From positions 1 through 14,883 of the forward strand of contig JAKLHH010000054.1 of NCBI GenBank assembly GCA_022710245.1: a DNA stretch of 14,883 bases, written 5' to 3'. The notes under the pieces were generated by a model, which was given only the letters and a program-made list of their open reading frames with translations, had not been told where the DNA came from and ran no database searches. The DNA comes from Myxococcota bacterium (GTDB taxonomy: Bacteria; Myxococcota; Polyangia; GCA-2747355; JAKLHH01). The position numbers and the translations under genes are program-made. Below, piece after piece: positions 7,111 to 13,174 of the stretch (the stretch's first letter is position 1; the number at the start of each line of letters is the position of its first letter).

Positions 7111-7445
7111 CTGTCCCCCGCCCCCTGGCCGCTGCGGGATCGACTTCCCCTCGCGGCTCTCGGCACGTCCTCCGGTCGTCGAGGCCCTCTCGGCCACGGC
7201 GCTCGGGACCGCCCTCGGCACTGAAGTATCGTCGACCTTCGTCGCGAAGGTCGTAGTTACTTCAAGGGCCGCGGCGTCGACCACACCCGCCGACGCCGTG
7301 TAGTTCCCACGCAACCTTCCGGCGCGGCTGCCGACAATCGGGCATGTGCTTCGAAAACGCCGTGGTACCGGCCGAAGGAATCGGTTATGAAGGTGCCCGG
7401 CCAGTTCGGGCGCGGGCACACCGCGCCGCTGCGGAGGGGACCCCG
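7111..7445. other. Intergenic region between the GH3-like gene and the NHL lipoprotein gene
   Basis: About 335 bases without a credible gene. Its main feature is the long interrupted inverted repeat at 7222-7264. Around 7300-7420 composition is a little less GC-rich, as expected for a promoter, and TATGAA at 7386-7391 is a weak -10 candidate without a convincing -35. A good Shine-Dalgarno GGAGGGG at 7433-7439 ends the region. Confidence 0.5.
7222..7264. promoter_or_regulatory. 43-base interrupted inverted repeat (terminator or operator)
   Basis: The outer arms TGAAGTA (7222-7228) and TACTTCA (7258-7264) pair perfectly. The inner arms CGACCTTCG (7233-7241) and CGAAGGTCG (7245-7253) also pair perfectly around a three-base loop, with a four-base internal bulge on each side. 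There is no T-tract on either strand. It could end GH3-gene transcription by structure alone, or be a dyad operator for the following lipoprotein gene, about 180 bases downstream. Confidence 0.55.
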
Positions 7446-9356
7446 ATGAGAGGACGTACACTGCTTGGCGTCGCGCTGCTCGCGACCAGTCTTTCTGCCT
7501 GCACGGTGAAGGATCCCACCTACTGCGACGAGCAGATCGCCTGCCCGGCGGGGCAGCGCTGCTTCCTGCCCGGCAAGCTCTGCATCCCCGAAGCCGAGGC
7601 GGGGACCTTCGACGCGAAGACGGCGCCCGACGGGCTCGCGCCGGACAAGCTCGCGGCGGACCGATCGACGATCGATGGTGCGACCGCGGACGCCCGTCGC
7701 GACGGGCCGACGCTGGATGTGAAGAAGGACGCGGCGGTGGATCAGCCGCTGAAGCCGGATCTGAAGATCGACCAGAAGAAGGTCGACCAGGCCGTCAAGC
7801 TGCCCGACCAGGCGATCAAGCCGCCCGACCAGGCCATCAAGCCGCCCGACAAGGCAGTCAAGCCGCCCGACCAGGCCATCAAGCCGCCCGACCAGACGGT
7901 CAAGCCGCCCGACCAGGCCATCAAGCCACCCGACCAGGCGGTCAAGCCACCCGACCAGAAGGTCGTCACGCCCGACAAGGGACCGCCTCCGCCGTGCCTT
8001 ACCAACGCGGACTGCGACGACAAGCTCGCCTGCACGACGGACATCTGCGGCGTGACTGGCTGCAGCCACGTGGTGACCGGCGCCTCCTGCCTGATCGGCG
8101 GCGCCTGCTACGCCTCGGGCACGGTGAACAGCGCCAACGTCTGCCAGAAGTGCGACCCGGTGAAGAACGACAAGGCCTGGTCGGGGAACGACGGCGTCGC
8201 CTGCAACGACGGCGTCGCCTGCACGCACACCGACACCTGCTCCGCGCAGGTCTGCAAGGGCACCACGTACTCCTGCGACGACAGCCTCCCCTGCACCGAC
8301 GACGTCTGCACGGGCGCGCCGGGTGGATGCACCAACACCCTGAAGGCGAACCAGTGCATGATCGGGCTCAACTGCTACGTCGCCGGGGCGATGGACCCGC
8401 TCTCTCCGACCTGCGGCACCTGCGACCCGACGCTGAACCCCTACAGCTGGACGCCGAAGAAGGGGTGCGTGACCACCTGGGCGGGCACATCGCAGGGGTT
8501 CACGAATGGGCAGGCGTGGCAGGCGCAGTTCAACCAGCCGCGCGGCCTGTCAGTGGCGGCGGACGGCAGTGTGTGGGTGGCTGACGAGCTGAACAACGCG
8601 CTACGAAAGATACAGCAGGGACTCGTCTCGACGTCCTACATCGGTACTCTTCAGAACAAGAAGCCGCCGTTGTACGGCCCGCGCGATGTGCTCATCAATG
8701 GTTCGACCGCCTACGTCGTCGACAAGCACGCTGTCAAGATGTTGAGTGGTACACTGACCACAGTCGCCGGTGGCAAGTTGTCCGGCTACGTCGACGGACC
8801 CGTGGCATCTGCCCAGTTCAATAGCCCCAACTCGATCGCCTTCGCAGGACTATCGCTGTATGTGGCGGATACCAACAACGTCGCAGTCCGGTCGTTCTAC
8901 CCGGATCCCCCGGCCGTCTCCACAGTTGCCTCTGGCGCGCCGTTCAGCCAGCCCTGGGGCATCGCCGTCTCCCCGAGCAACTCTCTGGTCGTTGGCGACC
9001 GAGGCAGCCATAGGGTGTTCGACGTGGTGGGAGCGACCGTGACCACGCTCGCCGGCGGCCTACAATCGGGCCTCATTGACGGTCCGGCGGCTGCGGCCAA
9101 GTTCAAGACGCCGGGCTCGCTGGCCTACGACTCCGCGAACAACCTCTGGATCGCCGACTATGCGACGGTGCGCATGCTCGCGAGCGGGTCTGTATCTACC
9201 ATCGCCGGCGACGGAGCGACGGGCACTCAGGATGGCCCCGCGAAGCAGGCCCGCTTCAGCGAGGATCTCTCACTCGCCGTCGGCACGATCAACGGCAACC
9301 AGCTCATCTTCATCTCGGATACGATGAACCACCGGATCCGGTGCTACAAGCCGTAG
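7446..9356 (+). CDS. Lipoprotein with Pro/Asp/Lys repeat stalk, Cys-rich modules and NHL beta-propeller
   Basis: A 636-residue predicted lipoprotein. A signal peptide ends in the lipobox LSAC with lipidated Cys19. Residues about 45-116 are an Asp/Lys/Ala-rich linker, and 117-179 hold nine 7-residue repeats of the KPPDQAI type, likely an extended stalk. From Cys184 to about 341 come Cys-rich modules (NADCDDKLACTTDICG, CDDSLPCTDDVC) like those common in Myxococcota surface proteins. From about 342 to the end there are around six NHL-type blades, with LTTVAGG, QPRGLSVAADGSVWVADE, SVSTIAGDG and DTMNHRIRCY. NHL propellers bind protein, RNA or carbohydrate; the ligand is unknown. The start ATG has GGAGGGG six bases upstream. 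The stop TAG overlaps the next gene's Shine-Dalgarno. Confidence 0.85.
   Translation: MRGRTLLGVALLATSLSACTVKDPTYCDEQIACPAGQRCFLPGKLCIPEAEAGTFDAKTAPDGLAPDKLAADRSTIDGATADARRDGPTLDVKKDAAVDQPLKPDLKIDQKKVDQAVKLPDQAIKPPDQAIKPPDKAVKPPDQAIKPPDQTVKPPDQAIKPPDQAVKPPDQKVVTPDKGPPPPCLTNADCDDKLACTTDICGVTGCSHVVTGASCLIGGACYASGTVNSANVCQKCDPVKNDKAWSGNDGVACNDGVACTHTDTCSAQVCKGTTYSCDDSLPCTDDVCTGAPGGCTNTLKANQCMIGLNCYVAGAMDPLSPTCGTCDPTLNPYSWTPKKGCVTTWAGTSQGFTNGQAWQAQFNQPRGLSVAADGSVWVADELNNALRKIQQGLVSTSYIGTLQNKKPPLYGPRDVLINGSTAYVVDKHAVKMLSGTLTTVAGGKLSGYVDGPVASAQFNSPNSIAFAGLSLYVADTNNVAVRSFYPDPPAVSTVASGAPFSQPWGIAVSPSNSLVVGDRGSHRVFDVVGATVTTLAGGLQSGLIDGPAAAAKFKTPGSLAYDSANNLWIADYATVRMLASGSVSTIAGDGATGTQDGPAKQARFSEDLSLAVGTINGNQLIFISDTMNHRIRCYKP
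7794..7982 (+). repeat. Nine in-frame 21-base repeats encoding KPPDQAI-type heptads
   Basis: Nine consecutive 21-base units encode V/I-K-P-P-D-Q/K-A/T with small changes; the first (VKLPDQA) and last (VVTPDKG) are the most diverged. Units differ at a few synonymous and non-synonymous sites. The unit length keeps the frame, so length variation between strains would change only the stalk. Proline and alternating charge suggest an extended, wall-spanning spacer. Confidence 0.95.
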
Positions 9357-9369
9357 GAGGTCTCCGCTG
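9355..9369 (+). promoter_or_regulatory. Shine-Dalgarno that decides a CTG start
   Basis: AGGAGG at 9355-9360 overlaps the TAG stop of the NHL lipoprotein gene and sits six bases before the CTG at 9367. The downstream GTG at 9427 has no such site. The frame opened by CTG supplies a complete signal peptide, which the GTG start would cut. Confidence 0.6.
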
Positions 9370-10392
9370 TCGCGGCACGCTCCGAGCCTGAACCACCTCG
9401 CGCTCGCGACCATCCTCCTCGGCGGCGTGGCCCTCGCCGCGCCCGCCGCCTGGGATCGCTCCCCTCCGCTCGCGCCCGCCGTCGCCGCGGCGGCGAAGAC
9501 GAAGCAACTCCTCCTCCTCAAGGTCGGAACCAGGTGGTGTCCCTCCTGCCGCAAGCTCGACGGCGTCCTCGCCGAGCCAGCCGTGCGGGCGAAGCTCGAG
9601 CCCTTCGTCCGCCTCGGCTACGACGCCGAGGAGGGCGAGGGGCGCGACGTCGCCCAGCGCTACAACGTCATCGCCTTCCCCACGCTGCTAGTACTCGACG
9701 GCGGCGGTCGCGAGGTAGGGCGCGTCACCGGCGACCTCGCCGCGGCGCCGCTCCTCGCCGCGCTCGGCAAGCTGCGCGACGGCTCCGAGACGCTCACGCG
9801 CCTCGAGGCGCAGGCGAAGCAGCGCCCGGCGGACCTCGCGCTCCAGCTCCGGCTCGGCACCGAGTGGGCCTTCCGCGGCGCGCGCACGCAAGCGAACACG
9901 CACCTCGATCGGGTGATCGAGGGAGACCCACAGAACGCGCAGGGCCTCGCCGCCGAGGCGCTGCTGGTCAAGGGCAAGTACCTGCTCCTCCGCAGCCTGA
10001 AGGACGACGCCGGCGCCGCCGAGGTGCTGCGCTCGCTCCGGGCCCGCTTCCCGCGCGCGAAGCAGGCCGCGCAGGCGGCCTTCCCGCTGGCGCAGGCGCT
10101 CCACCACCTGGGCAAGAGCGCCGAGGCGCTGCGCCTCCTCGAGGAGAAGGCGCGGAGCGCCGACGAGCACGACACCGTCGCGTGGTTCTGCCTGCGGGAG
10201 CGCACCGCCCTCGCGCGCGGCCTGGCCCACGCGAAGCAGGCCGTCGCGCTGGCGCCGAAGGACGCCGACATGCACGCGACGCTCGCCGAGCTCGCGAAGG
10301 CGCTCGGCCGTACCGCCGAGGCCGAGGCCGCCTGGACCGCCGCGCGCCGCCTCGACCCGAAGAGCCCGCGGCTGCAGCGAGCGCACCCGTGA
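9367..10392 (+). CDS. Exported thioredoxin-fold protein with TPR-like C-terminal region
   Basis: With a CTG start the product is 341 residues and opens with a signal peptide: LNHLALATILLGGVALAAP as hydrophobic core and cleavage region. Residues about 40-130 form a thioredoxin domain with WCPSC (Cys58, Cys61) and the cis-proline in VIAFPTLLVLDGGG (Pro105). Residues about 140-341 are helical and TPR-like: ALHHLGKSAEALRLLEEKA, HATLAELAKALGRTAEAEAA and ARRLDPKSP. A periplasmic disulfide reductase or isomerase with a partner-binding helical array is the natural reading. The neighbours encode Cys-rich exported proteins, which fits substrates for it. The alternative GTG start at 9427 (321 residues) would remove the signal peptide. 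Tight coupling to the preceding gene indicates an operon. Confidence 0.82.
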   Translation: MSRHAPSLNHLALATILLGGVALAAPAAWDRSPPLAPAVAAAAKTKQLLLLKVGTRWCPSCRKLDGVLAEPAVRAKLEPFVRLGYDAEEGEGRDVAQRYNVIAFPTLLVLDGGGREVGRVTGDLAAAPLLAALGKLRDGSETLTRLEAQAKQRPADLALQLRLGTEWAFRGARTQANTHLDRVIEGDPQNAQGLAAEALLVKGKYLLLRSLKDDAGAAEVLRSLRARFPRAKQAAQAAFPLAQALHHLGKSAEALRLLEEKARSADEHDTVAWFCLRERTALARGLAHAKQAVALAPKDADMHATLAELAKALGRTAEAEAAWTAARRLDPKSPRLQRAHP

Positions 10393-10425
10393 GGCGCGCT
10401 CGCTTTCACGCAGAGAGGTGAGCTG

Positions 10426-11022
10426 ATGGGCGCCGAGCTCGAGGTCGCGCTCCACGCCGAGCGCAAGGTCGGCCCTCGCTGGGAGCTCGGGCGGCCGAGG
10501 GACGCGAGGCACGAAGGGGTGGCGAGCCTCCTTCCGTACAGCAAGCTCGGCGACCTCGGCATGCAAGGCATCGCCGCGGTCCTCTGCGGCGAGGACGCGA
10601 CCTTCATCCAGGAGCACGAGCAGGTCGGCCGCGGCCGCGGCCTGCCCGACGACCTCTCCGACGAGCTCCGCGCCGAGCTCGCTGCGAGCGAGGAGCTTGC
10701 CGAGGTCTACTGCAACCGCCACGACTGGCTGAGCCTGCGCGAGCTCCTCGACTTCGACTGGGAGCAACCCGCGCGCCTGGCGGCCATGGTCCGCCGCGAG
10801 CTCGCGTCGCTCTTCGGCGACGGCGCGCAGCCCTTCCCGGCGCGGTTCCCGAAAGGCGAGAGCTACGCGCTCTGGATGGAGGACGGCGTGCGCGTCACCT
10901 GGCTCGCCTCGCACCGCGAGCTGGTGACGCCGGTCTTCTTCGACCTCCTCGCCCGCCTCGAGAAGGCGGGCTCCCCCGAGGAGATCCGGCTCGTCTTCTG
11001 GATCGAGCACCTGCCCTACTGA
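10426..11022 (+). CDS. Divergent member of the phage-associated 'MGCDIH' protein family, function unknown
   Basis: A 198-residue cytosolic protein without signal peptide or membrane segment. It begins MGAELEVALHAERKVGPRWE, like phage and bacterial proteins opening MGCDIH...E.R..G.W. The block KLGDLGMQGIAAVLCGE corresponds to their RNYDLFAILAGVR, GRGLPDDLSDELRAE to PRGLPDDVSPEVRAE, and NRHDWLSLRELLDFDW to GHSHSWLTLRELLDFDW. The middle blocks are well kept; the Cys-Asp-Ile-His of the N-terminus is not. The C-terminal part (WMEDGVRVTWLASHRELV and RLVFWIEHLP) fits the same family. The comparison is from memory of the family consensus. GAGAGGTGAG lies just upstream of the ATG, 33 bases after the thioredoxin-TPR gene. 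No function is known to me. Confidence 0.65.
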   Translation: MGAELEVALHAERKVGPRWELGRPRDARHEGVASLLPYSKLGDLGMQGIAAVLCGEDATFIQEHEQVGRGRGLPDDLSDELRAELAASEELAEVYCNRHDWLSLRELLDFDWEQPARLAAMVRRELASLFGDGAQPFPARFPKGESYALWMEDGVRVTWLASHRELVTPVFFDLLARLEKAGSPEEIRLVFWIEHLPY

Positions 11023-11241
11023 GCGCTGCTCCGCGAGCGTGATCCCGCGCACTCGTGAGTCGCTCGCGCGCGGCAGGCTTTCACACTGTTGCTCGACGAC
11101 GACAGCGCAAGCGAGCGAGAGCACGCGAGTTCGCGCGGATTCGACGCGGGGGTCGCGTTCGGCGCTGGCCCGCTGCTTGCTGAAGAGCCCGCCTGAGAGG
11201 CAGCTGGGCGGCTCGCCTCGCAACCACACCTCGAGGACAGC
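11023..11241 (+). other. Intergenic region before the outer-membrane protein gene
   Basis: About 220 bases with no gene recognised. A short hairpin-like pair (CCGCC near 11187 and GGCGG near 11208) is too weak to call a terminator. No -35/-10 pair stood out. GAGGA at 11233-11237 serves as Shine-Dalgarno for the ATG at 11242. Confidence 0.35.
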
Positions 11242-11880
11242 ATGCGCAGCTCGCACCTGCTCGCGCTCCTGACGAGCCTCGCCCTCACCGCGCCCGGGAC
11301 CGCCTCCGCGCGGCGCTCGGCGATCTCGCTCACGGCGCTCGCCGAGGCGGGCACGGGCGTCGGCGTCGCCGGCGGCGCGGTGGGTCCCGTCGCCGAGGCG
11401 ACGCTCGGGTTCGGCTACGGCATCAGGACGCGCGGCTCCTCCGGGGTCGGGTTCGGCAACACGGCGCTCCGCTTCTACTTCCTCGGCTCGGTGTCCTGGA
11501 GCGGGCTCGGCGCCGACGGCCAGCTCCGCGAGGTCCCCGTCGGTTACGCCGAGGCCCGCAGCTACACTGACCTCGGCGGCGGCCTGCGCCTCGAGCTCAG
11601 CATCTGGCGCCTCGGGCTCGCCTTCGAGCTCCTCGGCGGGACCAGCTACGTCATGCAGTCCCTCCGCCGTGACGGCCTGCCCACGCTCGCCAGCGAGGGC
11701 TGGTCCGACTACGTCGCCGTCGGCTGGGGGGTTCAGTACCGGCTGACGCGCCTCCTCTCGCTCGATCTCCGCGGTCGCGTCGTCCTCACGGACGATCCGA
11801 CGGCCGACCTCCGCCGTGCGCTCGGCATCACCGACGGGCGCCGGCTCTCCTTCTGCGCGGGTGTCACATGGCACATCTGA
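11242..11880 (+). CDS. Predicted outer-membrane beta-barrel protein
   Basis: A 212-residue exported protein with a signal peptide (SSHLLALLTSLALTAPGTASA, cleaved near residue 23). The remainder alternates polar and non-polar residues in Gly-rich, aromatic-containing stretches: VAEATLGFGYGIRTRG, ALRFYFLGSVSWSG, GGLRLELSIWRLGLAFELLG, YVAVGWGVQYRLTRLLSL and FCAGVTWHI. This pattern fits roughly eight transmembrane strands of a small barrel. I do not recognise a specific family. One Cys lies near the C-terminus. GAGGA is four bases before the ATG. Its 3' end overlaps the next gene by 13 bases, so both are translated from one message. Confidence 0.65.
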   Translation: MRSSHLLALLTSLALTAPGTASARRSAISLTALAEAGTGVGVAGGAVGPVAEATLGFGYGIRTRGSSGVGFGNTALRFYFLGSVSWSGLGADGQLREVPVGYAEARSYTDLGGGLRLELSIWRLGLAFELLGGTSYVMQSLRRDGLPTLASEGWSDYVAVGWGVQYRLTRLLSLDLRGRVVLTDDPTADLRRALGITDGRRLSFCAGVTWHI

Positions 11881-12941
11881 AGCTCCGTCCGTTGCTCTCG
11901 AGCGCTCTCCTCGCGGCCGCCCTGCTGGCGCCAGGCCTCGCCGCCGCCGACGAGGGCCAGGTGGAGCTCGAGCTCTACGACCGGGCGGTGCTCTGCAACG
12001 GCGCCACCAACCAGTGCACCGCGCCGGATGGCGCGCCCGCCGAGAGCCTGCGCGCGGTCCTCTTCATGAGCACGACCGCCTCGACGCAGAAGCCGAGCGG
12101 GCTCTACCTCTTCTTCCAGGCGGTGCGCGCGAGCGGCGCGGTGCTGCTCGTCGAGCTCGACCTCCCGACGGTGGGCGCCGGCGCGCCGGTGGTCTCGGTC
12201 AAGGAGTACCAGGGCAACAAGGAGGTCTTCTCGGCCCAGCGCGTCGCGGCGCGGATCGAGCTCCCGTCGAAGCTCCTCGGCAAGCCCGATGGCTGCGCCT
12301 GCCTGGATGGGCGCCTCGAGCTCCTGGCGACCAGCGCGGGCCCGGACGGCGTGCCCGGCACCGCCGACGATGAAGTGCGCCGCCTGAGCCGCGGCCGCTT
12401 CAACGCTGCCGCGAGCGGCTTCTGCGCGGGCGCCCGCGTCCTCGACGTCAGCGCCGGCTTCGAGATCGCGCCGCTCACCTGCCCTGCGCCCACCGTCCCC
12501 GGGCCCGCGCCCACACCCGGCCCGGGCACGGGCACCGGCACAGGCACCGGCTCTCACGGCGGTGGCAGCGGTGGTGGTGGTGGCGGCGGGGTGAGCGTGA
12601 ACGGTGGTGTCGGCGTCGAGGTGGACCCCGGCGGCTGCGGCGGCGACGAGTCCGACGTCTCCTACGAGGACAGCGGCTGCGACGCCGACTCGAGCGACGT
12701 GGGTGACAGCGGCTGCGAGGGCGACACGGGCGGGGGCTGCGACGGCGCGGAGGGCTGTGACGCCGGCAGCACCGGCGGCTGTGAAGGCGCCGACTTCGGC
12801 TCGGGGGGCTGCTCGGGAGGAGGCGGTGATTGCCGGATCGCGCGGGGCACCTCGCGCCGCGGCCACCGCTCCAACCTCACCCTGCCCGTCATCTTGATCG
12901 GCCTCTATCTCCTGCAGCGCCGCGGCAGGCATCGCCGCTGA
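11868..12941 (+). CDS. Secreted protein with acidic Gly/Cys-rich region and C-terminal anchor-like tail
   Basis: A 357-residue exported protein. A signal peptide (LLSSALLAAALLAPGLAAA) is cleaved near residue 27. A folded region to about 205 includes LYDRAVLCNGATNQC, LYLFFQAVRASGAVLLVELD and GPDGVPGTADDEV, the last resembling a calcium-binding TSP3-type loop. Next come a Pro/Gly/Thr hinge (about 210-240), a poly-Gly/Ser stretch, and residues 257-322 with eight Cys and some 17 acidic residues but no basic ones. The tail has Arg-rich sequence, a short hydrophobic stretch at 337-350 (LTLPVILIGLYLLQ) and a basic end RRGRHRR. This order resembles MYXO-CTERM or GlyGly-CTERM sorting tails. The start ATG lies within the previous gene's end. 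Confidence 0.7.
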   Translation: MAHLKLRPLLSSALLAAALLAPGLAAADEGQVELELYDRAVLCNGATNQCTAPDGAPAESLRAVLFMSTTASTQKPSGLYLFFQAVRASGAVLLVELDLPTVGAGAPVVSVKEYQGNKEVFSAQRVAARIELPSKLLGKPDGCACLDGRLELLATSAGPDGVPGTADDEVRRLSRGRFNAAASGFCAGARVLDVSAGFEIAPLTCPAPTVPGPAPTPGPGTGTGTGTGSHGGGSGGGGGGGVSVNGGVGVEVDPGGCGGDESDVSYEDSGCDADSSDVGDSGCEGDTGGGCDGAEGCDAGSTGGCEGADFGSGGCSGGGGDCRIARGTSRRGHRSNLTLPVILIGLYLLQRRGRHRR

Positions 12942-12993
12942 CGCAGGCAGTCGACAGCGACCGCCGGAAAAATCGCGACCCGGATCACACCCG

Positions 12994-13012
12994 GCTGACC
13001 GTCGCGGTCAGC
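12994..13012 (+). terminator. Hairpin after the secreted Cys/Gly-rich gene, possible terminator
   Basis: GCTGACCG (12994-13001) and CGGTCAGC (13005-13012) form a perfect 8-bp stem with a three-base loop, 53 bases after the stop codon. It is followed by a C-run, not a T-run, so it is not a classical intrinsic terminator; high-GC bacteria often use such stems for attenuation or 3'-end protection. Confidence 0.45.
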
Positions 13013-13081
13013 GCCCCCCAGCCACGGTTTCTCACCTCGCGACCGCGTGCAATCTTCTTTCACTGGTAACAAAAAGACCGA

Positions 13082-13111
13082 TTCACAGGGGCAGCGGATC
13101 TCGCCTATAGT
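13082..13111 (+). promoter_or_regulatory. Sigma-70-type promoter for the Cys-repeat lipoprotein
   Basis: TTCACA at 13082-13087 matches the -35 consensus at five of six positions. After 18 bases TATAGT at 13106-13111 matches the -10 at five of six. The expected start of transcription is near 13118, inside the left arm of the inverted repeat that follows. This is the best promoter match in the window. Confidence 0.65.
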
Positions 13112-13113
13112 GC

Positions 13114-13153
13114 GCCGCGAGGAAACCCCTCTAGTTTAGTTTTGCCTCGCGGC
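13114..13153. promoter_or_regulatory. Inverted repeat between promoter and Shine-Dalgarno
   Basis: GCCGCGAGG (13114-13122) and CCTCGCGGC (13145-13153) are perfect 9-base inverted arms around a 22-base AT-rich centre. The left arm starts two bases after the -10 box and the right arm ends four bases before the AAGGAGGT. If transcription starts near 13118 only part of the left arm is in the RNA, so a DNA operator is as likely as a leader hairpin. Confidence 0.6.
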
Positions 13154-13157
13154 ACCA

Positions 13158-13174
13158 AAGGAGGTCGGATCGTG
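13158..13174 (+). promoter_or_regulatory. Near-perfect Shine-Dalgarno deciding the GTG start
   Basis: AAGGAGGT at 13158-13165 is a full-length match to the 16S anti-Shine-Dalgarno. The GTG at 13172 is six bases further on, and the in-frame ATG at 13178 is twelve. Spacing favours GTG, but ATG would change the signal peptide by only two residues. Confidence 0.7.

Larger units (their letters stand above)
12942..13171 (+). other. Intergenic region with hairpin, promoter and inverted repeat before the Cys-repeat lipoprotein gene
   Basis: About 230 bases. The first half carries a strong hairpin at 12994-13012; the second half is AT-richer and holds the promoter (13082-13111), the 9-bp inverted repeat (13114-13153) and a near-perfect Shine-Dalgarno. 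No small gene was recognised. Confidence 0.6.

Noticed and set aside
4764..7256. Open frame of about 830 codons on the plus strand
   Set aside because: It overlaps pspA and the GH3-like gene out of frame and reads as Arg/Ala/Pro-rich nonsense; third-position bias favours the other frame.
4420..7461. Open frame of about 1013 codons on the minus strand
   Set aside because: It is antisense to pspA and the GH3-like gene, whose products have clear family motifs. The translation is Arg/Gly/Leu/Ala-rich without domains, as expected for the shadow of GC-rich genes.
7794..7982. Possible CRISPR-like array of short repeats
   Set aside because: Units are contiguous with no spacers, are in frame and encode a regular peptide, so they are a coding tandem repeat. 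The same applies to 2790-2906.
9688..11874. Long minus-strand open frame opposite the thioredoxin, MGCDIH-type and barrel genes
   Set aside because: Composition is Arg/Glu/Ala/Leu shadow sequence, and it crosses three well-supported plus-strand genes and their spacers.
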